A DNA stretch of 19,152 bases from JBOHTO01 sp050733695 (GTDB lineage Bacteria; Gemmatimonadota; Gemmatimonadetes; Gemmatimonadales; Gemmatimonadaceae). The translations under genes were made by a program, and so were the position numbers. The notes under the pieces are model-generated. The model did no database searches. It had not been told where the DNA came from and saw only the letters and a list, made by a program, of their open reading frames with translations. Positions 13,331 through 19,152 of this stretch are shown in pieces. The stretch covers positions 1-19,152 of the forward strand of contig JBOHTO010000139.1 of the NCBI GenBank assembly GCA_050733695.1. Direction: 5' to 3'. Position 1 is the stretch's first letter. Each line of letters opens with the position of its first letter.

Positions 13331-15061
13331 ATGAAGCACTCGGCAGCACTGGGCGGGGCCATCGGTGTCGCGTTCGTACTCTCCGCGTGCGTGGAGCAGT
13401 CAACGCTGCTCGCGCCAGAAGAAGGTCTCATGGGTGCGGCGGCGGACCTCGCCGTATCCGGCACGGACCCCATTCCGGGGCAGTACGTCGTGGTATTCCG
13501 CGACGATGTGGCCGATGCCCCAGGGGTCGCTCGACGGCTTGTGGCGGCGAACAACGCGTCGCTCCGCTTCATCTACACGTCCGCGATCAAGGGATTCGCG
13601 GCGGCGAACCTGTCGGCGCAGGCCGCAGCGGCGCTGGCGCGTAACCCCAATGTCGATTTCGTGGAGCAGGACCAGGTGGTCTACGCCGTCGCAACGCAGT
13701 TGAACGCCACCTGGGGGCTCGATCGCATCGACCAGCGGCGGCTCCCGCTCGACGGCTCCTATACGTACAACTACGATGGGACCGGGGTGAACGCCTACAT
13801 CCTGGATACCGGAATCGACTTCGCCCACCAGGACTTCGGTGGCCGGGCCGTCCTCGGCACCGATGTCTTCAGCGACGGACAGAACGGGGCGGACTGCCAC
13901 GGTCATGGCACCCACGTTTCGGGCACGACTGGCGGCAGCACGTATGGCGTCGCCAAGAACGTCGCGCTGTACGCCGTGCGCGTGCTCGATTGTAGTGGCT
14001 CGGGCACGACCTCGGGCGTGATCGCCGGAATCGACTGGGTGACGGCGAACCACACCAAGCCGGCCGTCGCGAACATGAGTCTTGGCGGCGGCGCTTCCTC
14101 GTCGCTCGACCTGGCCGTGCAGAACTCCATCGCGGCCGGCGTCAGCTACGCGGTTGCCGCGGGCAACGGCAACATCGCCGGCCGCGCCCAGGATGCCTGC
14201 AACTACTCGCCGGCGCGCGTGCCGGAGGCGATGACGATCGGCGCCACCGATAACACCGACACGAAGGCATCCTTTTCGAACTACGGCGACTGCGTCGACT
14301 GGTTCGCTCCCGGCGTCTCGATAACCTCCGCCTGGATCGGCAGCGGCGACACGGAGACCAGGACGATCAGCGGCACGTCGATGGCTTCGCCGCACACCGC
14401 TGGCGTAGCGGCGCTGTACCTGCAGGCCCACGGGCACACCGACCCTGCGATCCTCCGCGATGCCCTGTACGGCATGACGACGAAGAGCATCGTCGCCCAG
14501 TCATCGACCGCGAACAACCACCTTCTCCATAGCCTCGAGGATGCGGGGGGGGGAGGCGGAAACAGCGCGCCTACGGCTGACTGGACACATAGCTGCGATC
14601 TTCTGGCGTGCAGCTTTACCGATGCCAGCAGTGATTCCGACGGCACGATCACGGCGTGGTCGTGGGACTTCGGCGATGCTGCAGGATCTTCGGAGCAGAG
14701 TCCGACGCACGTCTACGGCGCGAGCGGCAGCTACACGGTTACGCTTACGGTGACGGATGATGACGGGGCAACCGACGCGGAGGCCCGCACGATCAGCGTT
14801 ACCGACGGGTCGGCAACCGGTCCTTCGAACCTCTCGACCAATGGCTACAAGGTGAGGGGCAGCCACACTGTGGACCTGAGCTGGACTACTGGCACGGCGA
14901 CCAGCGTCGACATCTTCCGGAATGGCTCGAAGATCACGACGACGTCCAACACAGGTGCGCACACCGACCAGATCGGGGCGAAGGGACATGCCTCCTACAC
15001 CTACAAGGTGTGCTCCGCCGGAACCACCGCGTGCACGAACGAGAGTACGGCGACCTTCTGA
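13331..15061 (+). CDS. Secreted S8 (aqualysin/proteinase K-like) serine protease with PKD domain, lipoprotein signal
   Basis: An exported subtilase, 576 aa. The signal peptide ends in the lipobox LSAC (Cys20). An I9-type propeptide follows (about 48-120, QYVVVFRDDV...VEQDQVVYA), then the S8 catalytic domain (about 125-402) with Asp159 (ILDTGID), His192 (GHGTHVSGT), oxyanion Asn279 (AAGNGN) and Ser350 (GTSMASPH). Cys189/Cys221 and Cys290/Cys321 are 32 and 31 residues apart, the same spacing as the two disulfides of aqualysin I. A glycine linker (406-410) leads to a PKD domain (about 412-491, WSWDFGD...YTVTLTVTDDDG) and a C-terminal fibronectin-III-like domain (about 498-576). Further cysteine pairs 422/427 and 561/568 fit an oxidising location. 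It lies between trmD and rplS with its own promoter and terminator, so it is an insertion into the ribosomal cluster. Role: nutrient or surface-protein degradation is an inference. Confidence 0.93.
   Translation: MKHSAALGGAIGVAFVLSACVEQSTLLAPEEGLMGAAADLAVSGTDPIPGQYVVVFRDDVADAPGVARRLVAANNASLRFIYTSAIKGFAAANLSAQAAAALARNPNVDFVEQDQVVYAVATQLNATWGLDRIDQRRLPLDGSYTYNYDGTGVNAYILDTGIDFAHQDFGGRAVLGTDVFSDGQNGADCHGHGTHVSGTTGGSTYGVAKNVALYAVRVLDCSGSGTTSGVIAGIDWVTANHTKPAVANMSLGGGASSSLDLAVQNSIAAGVSYAVAAGNGNIAGRAQDACNYSPARVPEAMTIGATDNTDTKASFSNYGDCVDWFAPGVSITSAWIGSGDTETRTISGTSMASPHTAGVAALYLQAHGHTDPAILRDALYGMTTKSIVAQSSTANNHLLHSLEDAGGGGGNSAPTADWTHSCDLLACSFTDASSDSDGTITAWSWDFGDAAGSSEQSPTHVYGASGSYTVTLTVTDDDGATDAEARTISVTDGSATGPSNLSTNGYKVRGSHTVDLSWTTGTATSVDIFRNGSKITTTSNTGAHTDQIGAKGHASYTYKVCSAGTTACTNESTATF
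14545..14553 (+). repeat. Homopolymeric tract of nine G
   Basis: Nine consecutive G residues code part of the glycine linker between the S8 catalytic domain and the PKD domain. Slippage by one base would remove the PKD and C-terminal domains while leaving the catalytic domain intact. Confidence 0.6.
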
Positions 15062-15081
15062 CAGAGGGCCGGACAGAAAGA

Positions 15082-15115
15082 GAAAACGCCCCGGGATCTC
15101 TCCCGGGGCGTTTTC
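15082..15115. terminator. Bidirectional intrinsic terminator
   Basis: A perfect 15-bp inverted repeat (15082-15096 with 15101-15115) around the loop TCTC. The GC-rich stem core CGCCCCGGGA is flanked by AAAA on one side and TTTT on the other, so it works as a Rho-independent terminator in both directions. It lies 20 bp after the S8 protease stop and 23 bp after the stop of the convergent outer-membrane gene, and serves both. Confidence 0.93.
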
Positions 15116-15138
15116 AACTCCCGAACCACGGAACCGCG

Positions 15139-15900
15139 TCAGCGGCCCGGGTGGAAGCTCATCCCGACACCGAACTGAATGTCACCCTGGTCGATGAACA
15201 CCTTCTGCACGCCGGCGTTGAACGCGAAGCTGCCGCTTGCATTCATGAGGCTGGCACCGCCGCCGAGGAGGAAGCGCGTGCCGCTCTCCGACACGCCATC
15301 GCCCGACACGGGGTCCGTGCCGGAGATCCTGCCGTAGCCGAAGCCGGGGCTCACGAACGGGGCGATCCGAATCCCGCCGGCGCTACCGGTAACCAGCGCC
15401 ACCGGCAGCGACAGCGCGACGCTCATCGCGGTCACACTCTCACCGGCGCCGTCGTCCGAGCGGGCGAGGCCGAGCTGCGCATCGACGCCGAGATTGACGC
15501 GCGACGACGTTCCGACGTCCATCGACGAAACCTTCGTCTGCCAGCTTGCGCCACCCATGAAGTTGCCATCGCACTCGACGCCGTCGGGACAGTCCGGCAG
15601 GCTGTAGCCGAGCGTGAGTCCGAGATCACCGCTCCAGGGAGCGACGAAGTCGACGCCGAGGCCAAGGTTGTGCACGGCCGATCCGTCCAGGTCCATCCAG
15701 CCGTAGCGGGCACCAAAGCCCACGCCGGCCGAAGGGCTCTCGAGCATCGCTGAACCGAGCGACGGTGGCAGTGCGCCCACCGGCGTCGTCACGAGCGCGA
15801 GGTACGAGACGACATCGCTGACATCGGGCTCCTGCGCCGAGGCAGGTACCGCGGCAGCAACGAACGATGCAGTCGCGACAGTTGCAAAGATCTTTCTCAT
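15139..15900 (-). CDS. Secreted, probable outer-membrane beta-barrel protein
   Basis: I do not recognise a named family. The 253-aa product has a clear Sec signal peptide (residues 1-22, cleavage at ASA/Q). The mature part is rich in Gly, Ser and alternating hydrophobic residues (LGLGVDFVAPW, LGLTLGYSLP, VNLGVDAQLGLA, FAFNAGVQKVF, IQFGVGMSF), typical of small outer-membrane barrels. One cysteine pair (104/110) sits in a probable loop. It ends FGVGMSFHPGR, with the aromatic residue five from the end. ATG 15898-15900 has GGAG upstream. The open frame extends further upstream but without a signal-like N-terminus. The gene converges on the S8 protease and shares its terminator. Whether the two work together is unknown. 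Confidence 0.7.
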   Translation of the reverse strand: MRKIFATVATASFVAAAVPASAQEPDVSDVVSYLALVTTPVGALPPSLGSAMLESPSAGVGFGARYGWMDLDGSAVHNLGLGVDFVAPWSGDLGLTLGYSLPDCPDGVECDGNFMGGASWQTKVSSMDVGTSSRVNLGVDAQLGLARSDDGAGESVTAMSVALSLPVALVTGSAGGIRIAPFVSPGFGYGRISGTDPVSGDGVSESGTRFLLGGGASLMNASGSFAFNAGVQKVFIDQGDIQFGVGMSFHPGR

Positions 15901-16067
15901 GCTATCTCCGTGGAGAGTGCGGCCAGACGGATGACTCAGGTGAGACAGTCGGATCATCGCGCTGGCAAGCGGGGGGACAGTGGAGCAGCCGTAGCCGACT
16001 CCCGGCCACTCCGGGGGCATGCGTGAGTCAGGCGCGCCGCCCCGCGTCGGGCAGGCGCCAGCTATTC

Positions 16068-16097
16068 GCACATCGGACGGTAAAAAGGGCACATCGG
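16068..16097. repeat. Direct repeat, 21-bp period
   Basis: GCACATCGG occurs at 16068-16076 and 16089-16097, on the same face of the helix two turns apart, with TAAAAAG between them. It may be an operator for one of the flanking divergent genes. Confidence 0.3.
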
Positions 16098-16270
16098 TAA
16101 CAACCCGGAGGGGCCCTCCTGAGGGCGTCACCCGTCCCAGGCAGCGTCGGAGGCGGCTTCGGTGCCTCGGGCGCGGCGTGCGGGGGCAGCATTCCGGGCT
16201 CACTGGCATGTGGCGCACGACCCCGTTAACTTCCCCGTTCTGTGCACCTTACGGCATGCCCAAGTGGGCT

Positions 16271-16308
16271 GCCCTTCTCCCCTCCCGCCCCCCCACCCCC
16301 GGTCCCCG
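16271..16308 (+). promoter_or_regulatory. C-rich, G-poor leader before rplS
   Basis: Nearly all bases are C or T with few G, including C runs of 7 and 5. If transcribed from an upstream rplS promoter, such C-over-G skew is what Rho loading sites look like. The opposite strand could form a G-quadruplex. It may equally be an unstructured leader. Confidence 0.3.
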
Positions 16309-16312
16309 GAAT

Positions 16313-16331
16313 CGGGCCGAACGCTGGCCCG
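16313..16331 (+). promoter_or_regulatory. Hairpin at the rplS ribosome binding site
   Basis: CGGGCC (16313-16318) pairs with GGCCCG (16326-16331) around a 7-base loop. The 3' arm takes in the first base of the GGAG (16331-16334) that serves the rplS ATG at 16341, so the hairpin could limit translation start. Many ribosomal protein genes are autoregulated through leader structures. A role here is inferred. Confidence 0.35.
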
Positions 16332-16340
16332 GAGCGCCAT

Positions 16341-16712
16341 ATGCACCCCTTCATCGAAACCCAGAAAGAGTGGCTCCGCGACGACATCCCGCCCTTCCGG
16401 GCCGGTGACACCGTCCGCGTCAACGTGCGCGTCAAGGAGGGGGACAAGGAACGGCTGCAGGCCTTCGAAGGCGTCTGCATCGCGCGCCGCGGCAGCGGTG
16501 TGAGCGCGAGCTTCACCGTTCGCAAGATCTCGAACGGCGTCGGCGTGGAGCGCATCTTCCCCACACACAGCCCGATGATCGGCAGCGTCGCCGTGGTTCG
16601 GCGCGGACAGGTGCGGCGCGCCAAGCTGTACTACCTGCGCGCACTCAGCGGCAAGGCTACGCGCATCCGGGAGAAAAGGACCCGAGTACCGGTGTCGGGC
16701 TCGGAGGCGTAG
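16341..16712 (+). CDS. rplS: 50S ribosomal protein L19
   Basis: L19 lies at the 30S-50S interface. The 123-aa product has the conserved family blocks FRAGDTVRVNVRVKEGDKERLQAFEGV (about 16-42), FTVRKISNGVGVERIFP (about 55-71) and VRRAKLYYLRALSGKATRIREK (about 93-114). The length is normal. ATG 16341 has GGAG at 6 bases. An open frame reaches further upstream but adds only proline-rich residues not found in L19. In most genomes L19 directly follows trmD. Here 3.1 kb and two genes intervene, so it needs its own promoter. Confidence 0.97.
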   Translation: MHPFIETQKEWLRDDIPPFRAGDTVRVNVRVKEGDKERLQAFEGVCIARRGSGVSASFTVRKISNGVGVERIFPTHSPMIGSVAVVRRGQVRRAKLYYLRALSGKATRIREKRTRVPVSGSEA

Positions 16713-16718
16713 CCGCCA

Positions 16719-17495
16719 ATGATGGGCCGGGTGGGAGAGGGCGGAGCCGGGAACGGCGCGCACCGCCAGTCCCGACCCGGCACCCGCAAGCGCTGGAGTG
16801 CCATAGAGCGCGAGCTTCGCGCGGCTACCGGGCCACTCATCGCAGGAATCGACGAGGTTGGACGCGGGCCGCTCGCCGGCCCGGTGGTCGCCTGCGCCAT
16901 CATCATGCCGCCCGATCGCCGCGCGATCGCCGGCGTGGATGACTCCAAGCGCCTGCCTGCCTCCGACCGCGTTCGCCTCGCCGTCAGTATCCGGTCGCGG
17001 GCGCTCGCAATCGGGCTCGGCGCCGCCTCCGTGCGCGAGATCGAGCGTCTCAACATCTACCACGCAACGACGCTCGCCATGCGTCGCGCACTTCACCGAC
17101 TGCAGATGCGGCCGGACCATGTACTGCTTGACGGTCGCAGCATCGCGGCGCTCGACACGGCTCACACGGCCGTGGTGGGCGGGGATGCACGCTGCTACAG
17201 CATCGCCTGCGCGTCGATCGTCGCCAAGGTCACCCGCGATCGCCTCATGCACGCGCTGGCGGCGCGGTATCCGGGATATGCCTGGGAGCGGAACGTCGGC
17301 TACGCGACACGCGACCACCTCGACGGGCTGGGGGAGCGTGGGCTCACAGTTCACCACCGGCGAACGTTCTTCCGGGTGAAGCAGCTTTTGCTGGACCTGG
17401 ACCCGCCCAGCAGCGATTCCCGCGCCTCCGCGGCGCTCGCTCGCGGGCCGGGCCCGTGCATCGAGATACTGGTTCCGGGCGAGGCGCAGGCATGA
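16719..17495 (+). CDS. rnhB: Ribonuclease HII
   Basis: RNase HII cuts RNA in RNA-DNA hybrids and starts removal of single ribonucleotides from DNA. The 258-aa protein carries GIDEVGRGPLAGPVVA with Asp45 and Glu46, then Asp138 (VLLDGR) and Asp156 (VGGDAR). The spacing fits Asp16, Glu17, Asp108 and Asp126 of the E. coli enzyme. ASIVAKVTRDR follows at 165-175. It is longer than E. coli RNase HII (198 aa) because of a basic, Gly-rich N-terminal stretch of about 37 residues and a 30-residue C-terminal tail. Two adjacent ATG codons (16719 and 16722) are possible starts, with GGAGG about 11 bases upstream. It follows rplS by 6 bp and overlaps the next gene by 4 bp. Confidence 0.95.
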   Translation: MMGRVGEGGAGNGAHRQSRPGTRKRWSAIERELRAATGPLIAGIDEVGRGPLAGPVVACAIIMPPDRRAIAGVDDSKRLPASDRVRLAVSIRSRALAIGLGAASVREIERLNIYHATTLAMRRALHRLQMRPDHVLLDGRSIAALDTAHTAVVGGDARCYSIACASIVAKVTRDRLMHALAARYPGYAWERNVGYATRDHLDGLGERGLTVHHRRTFFRVKQLLLDLDPPSSDSRASAALARGPGPCIEILVPGEAQA

Positions 17496-18346
17496 GCGAC
17501 GCCTCGCCCTTCCGGGACGACATCTTCGCGGGTCAGGTCGCAATCGTCACCGGGGGCGGGACCGGCATCGGCTTCGGGATCGCCGAGCTCCTCACTCGTC
17601 TTGGAGCACACGTCGTCGTCGCGAGCAGAAAGGCCGCCAACGTCGAGGCGGCGGCCGAGCGGCTGCGCGAGGCCGGGGGCAAGGGTGCCGCCACAGCGCG
17701 TACCGTCGACGTGCGCGACCCGGAGCGCGTGAAGCAGCTGATGCACGGCGTGCGCAGCGACCTCGGGAGGATCGACATCCTCGTGAATAATGCGGCCGGG
17801 AACTTCTACGCCCCCTCGGAGACGCTGAGCCCCAACGCATGGCGCTCCGTTGTCGAGATCGACCTCTACGGTACGTTCTTCTGCTCGCAGGCGGTGATGC
17901 CGGCGATGCGCGACCAGGGTGGGGGACGGATAATCAATATCTCGATGACTCTGCACTACCGCGGATGGCCGCAGATGGCACATGCCACCGCGGCCAAGGG
18001 CGGTGTCGATGCGCTCACGCGTACACTCGCCGTGGAATGGGCCGGGCACGGTATCCGCGTGAACGCAATCGCGCCCGGCCCGGTTCCCACAGAGGGGGTG
18101 CGTCGCGCCTTCGCCGCTGCCCGCCCGGGCACAGCGAGCGTGTTTGGCGAGGGGAAGCCGGAGGGCGAGGAGGAGGCACTGGCCGAGCACGCACGTCACG
18201 CCATCCCGCTGGGGCGCTGGGGTTCCCCGCGCGACATAGCGAACGCCGTTGCCTTTCTCGCGTCGACCGCAGGCGACTGGATCACGGGTGAGATTCTGGT
18301 CGTGGATGGTGGGTCCTGGCTGGCCCGCGGATCATCGGGCGTGTGA
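17492..18346 (+). CDS. SDR oxidoreductase, 2,4-dienoyl-CoA reductase-like
   Basis: A 284-aa short-chain dehydrogenase/reductase with the cofactor motif TGGGTGIG (20-27), a dinucleotide-selecting stretch VVVASRKAANV (41-51) and NNAAGNF (99-105). The blocks AAGNFYAPSE, RIINISMTLHYRG, HATAAKGGVDALTRTLAVEW and GIRVNAIAPGPVPTEGVRR strongly resemble the SDR-type 2,4-dienoyl-CoA reductases (peroxisomal DECR2 and bacterial relatives). As in those, the classical YxxxK tyrosine is missing (Ala165, with Lys169 kept). Such enzymes reduce 2,4-dienoyl-CoA with NADPH during beta-oxidation of unsaturated fatty acids. The ATG overlaps the rnhB stop (ATGA), so it is translationally coupled to a gene of unrelated function. 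An open frame 12 residues longer exists but lacks support. The assignment beyond SDR is by resemblance. Confidence 0.85.
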   Translation: MSDASPFRDDIFAGQVAIVTGGGTGIGFGIAELLTRLGAHVVVASRKAANVEAAAERLREAGGKGAATARTVDVRDPERVKQLMHGVRSDLGRIDILVNNAAGNFYAPSETLSPNAWRSVVEIDLYGTFFCSQAVMPAMRDQGGGRIINISMTLHYRGWPQMAHATAAKGGVDALTRTLAVEWAGHGIRVNAIAPGPVPTEGVRRAFAAARPGTASVFGEGKPEGEEEALAEHARHAIPLGRWGSPRDIANAVAFLASTAGDWITGEILVVDGGSWLARGSSGV

Positions 18347-18357
18347 CGCGCGTCACA
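18342..18357. promoter_or_regulatory. Perfect CRP/FNR-type palindrome
   Basis: TGTGACGCGCGTCACA is a perfect 16-bp palindrome that fits the CRP core TGTGA-N6-TCACA exactly. It overlaps the SDR stop codon (18344-18346) and lies about 150 bp upstream of the OmpA/Pal-type lipoprotein gene. A regulator of the CRP/FNR family could bind here. The central GC-rich six bases differ from E. coli sites. Confidence 0.5.
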
Positions 18358-18443
18358 GCGCCAACCATAAGCACGATAAGAAGTTACAGCGTCGCATCGG
18401 GCGGTACGATTCTGGCACATTGGAATGGCCGGATGATGCACGC

Positions 18444-18459
18444 GCGCGCGATCGTGCGC
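18444..18459. repeat. Near-palindrome with alternating CG run
   Basis: GCGCGCGATCGTGCGC is symmetrical about GATC except for one pair. It is preceded by further alternating CG (to 18441). It lies 41 bp before the lipoprotein start codon and may be an operator or just composition. Confidence 0.25.
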
Positions 18460-18500
18460 AGTGGGCGGGACGGACTTCACGAATTAACCGGAGCCAGACA

Positions 18501-19152
18501 ATGCGAGTGAACTACGGGGTGATGGGAATGCTGGTAGCGCTTGCGCCGCTCGTGGCCGGATGTGCCACGAAAGGCGATCTGAGGCGCGCCATGGATGAAC
18601 AGCGAACCGCGCTGGAGGCGGAGCGATCTGCGCGCGCAGGCGCAGACAGCGGGATCAGGACGGACGTGGCGGCGTTGCGCACCGATGTCGAGGCGCTGCG
18701 GAGCGACCTGCAGGGCCTGCGCACCGAGTTCAACGCGCAGATAACGGCGCTGGAGGAGGGAGTACAGTTCATCTTCCCGGTGCACTTCGCCTTTGATGAG
18801 GCGGAACTGCGCATGGAAGACGAGCCGGCGCTTCAGCGCTTTGCCGAGGTGATCCAGCGACACTACAACGGTTCGGAGATCACGGTCGAAGGCTTTGCCG
18901 ATCCGGCCGGGTCAGCGGAGTACAACCGCGCGCTCTCGCAGCGCCGGGCGGAATCGGTGCGCTCATACCTGCTGTCGCATGGTCTGGACGGTGAGCTCGT
19001 CCGACCGGTTGGCTACGGCGAGGCGCGACTGGTGGTGCCAGGAGCATGGGGTGACGACGCTGGCGCCGAGTCGAACCGCCGCGTGGTCTTCGTGATAGAG
19101 AGCAAGGGCAACCCGCAGCTTCCGGGCATCGCCCTGATTGAGACGCCCGAGG
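18501..19152 (+). CDS. OmpA/Pal-type peptidoglycan-binding lipoprotein (3' end beyond window)
   Basis: The frame is open from ATG 18501 to the window edge (217 residues seen, no stop). The N-terminus is a lipoprotein signal with lipobox LVAGC (Cys21). Residues about 27-88 form a charged helix with four in-register heptads (52-79), a coiled-coil stalk. The OmpA C-like domain (about 89-200) has FAFDEAELR, the peptidoglycan-binding stretch VEGFADPAGSAEYNRALSQRRAESV (129-153, Asp134 the likely diaminopimelate ligand; His of the common GHTD is Phe here) and ESNRRVVFVI (190-199). A further tail after 200 (NPQLPGIALIETPE) goes beyond the usual Pal end. It would tether the outer membrane to the wall. 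GGAG lies about 8 bases before the ATG. It may be monocistronic, with a possible CRP-type site upstream. Confidence 0.88.
   Translation, partial: MRVNYGVMGMLVALAPLVAGCATKGDLRRAMDEQRTALEAERSARAGADSGIRTDVAALRTDVEALRSDLQGLRTEFNAQITALEEGVQFIFPVHFAFDEAELRMEDEPALQRFAEVIQRHYNGSEITVEGFADPAGSAEYNRALSQRRAESVRSYLLSHGLDGELVRPVGYGEARLVVPGAWGDDAGAESNRRVVFVIESKGNPQLPGIALIETPE
18654..18737 (+). repeat. Four 21-bp units coding heptad repeats
   Basis: The four units code IRTDVAA, LRTDVEA, LRSDLQG and LRTEFNA in direct succession. The DNA copies differ at synonymous positions, so the pattern is kept at the protein level and is not a recent duplication. It points to a multimeric coiled-coil stalk between lipid anchor and OmpA-like domain. 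Confidence 0.7.

Larger units (their letters stand above)
15901..16340. other. 440-bp intergenic region between the divergent outer-membrane gene and rplS
   Basis: I see no convincing gene here. Open frames across it lack ribosome binding sites and protein-like composition. It must hold the promoter of the outer-membrane gene (minus) and probably that of rplS (plus), but neither shows clear -35/-10 boxes. It contains two copies of GCACATCGG, a C-rich stretch and a hairpin before rplS, described separately. Confidence 0.5.

Noticed and set aside
16109..16132. GGAGGGGCCCTCC-type palindrome as a terminator before rplS
   Set aside because: The stem would have almost no loop, no T tract follows, and no gene ends here on the plus strand.
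16019..16408. Open frame across the rplS leader
   Set aside because: No ribosome binding site, Pro/Arg-rich composition, and it overlaps the true rplS start in another frame.
18422..18440. Sigma-54-like promoter (TGGCAC near 18423) before the Pal-type gene
   Set aside because: The -24-like TGGCAC is present but the -12 GC element is missing at the required spacing.

Overview
The window comes from a high-GC, Gram-negative bacterium. Support for this is the number of lipoprotein signals, a secreted beta-barrel-like protein, an OmpA/Pal-type lipoprotein, and a prepilin peptidase. The mix of housekeeping genes and lipoprotein-type proteases would fit Gemmatimonadota or a neighbouring phylum, but that is an inference from gene style and not from a marker comparison. 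I recognise 18 protein genes and no tRNA, rRNA or CRISPR array. Most of the window is core genome.

Layout. Positions 1-120 hold two consecutive palindromes, the first resembling a REP or IS200/IS605-type hairpin. A minus-strand pair follows: an M48 metalloprotease lipoprotein and thiD (121-1752). From a 73-bp divergent promoter region a tightly packed plus-strand operon runs 1826-6030: a SpoU/TrmH-type RNA methyltransferase, a prepilin peptidase (pilD type), a Clp-type ATPase that stops exactly where the second ATPase domain should begin, and a lipoprotein with an HExxH metallopeptidase signature. It meets, with only 18 bp between them, a minus-strand operon of lon followed by a DUF445 membrane protein gene (6049-10077).

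From a second divergent region (10078-10213) starts the SRP/ribosome cluster: ffh, rpsP, rimM, trmD, then rplS, rnhB and an SDR gene (to 18346). Signal-recognition GTPase, ribosomal proteins S16 and L19, 30S maturation factor, tRNA m1G37 methyltransferase and RNase HII are grouped this way in many bacteria. Here the cluster is split between trmD and rplS by a 2.7-kb insert: a secreted aqualysin-like S8 protease (with its own promoter and a perfect bidirectional terminator) and, convergent to it, a secreted beta-barrel-like protein. The 440-bp stretch before rplS holds a C-rich leader and a hairpin against its ribosome binding site.

The last part carries a perfect CRP-type palindrome overlapping the SDR stop codon, then the start of an OmpA/Pal-type lipoprotein with a four-heptad coiled-coil stalk that runs off the window. 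The points most worth a second look are the single-domain Clp ATPase next to a metallopeptidase-like lipoprotein, the protease cassette inside the trmD-rplS junction with a 9-G tract at its domain boundary, the CRP-like site, the rplS leader, and the hairpin element at the left edge. I did not find a clearly new multi-gene system.
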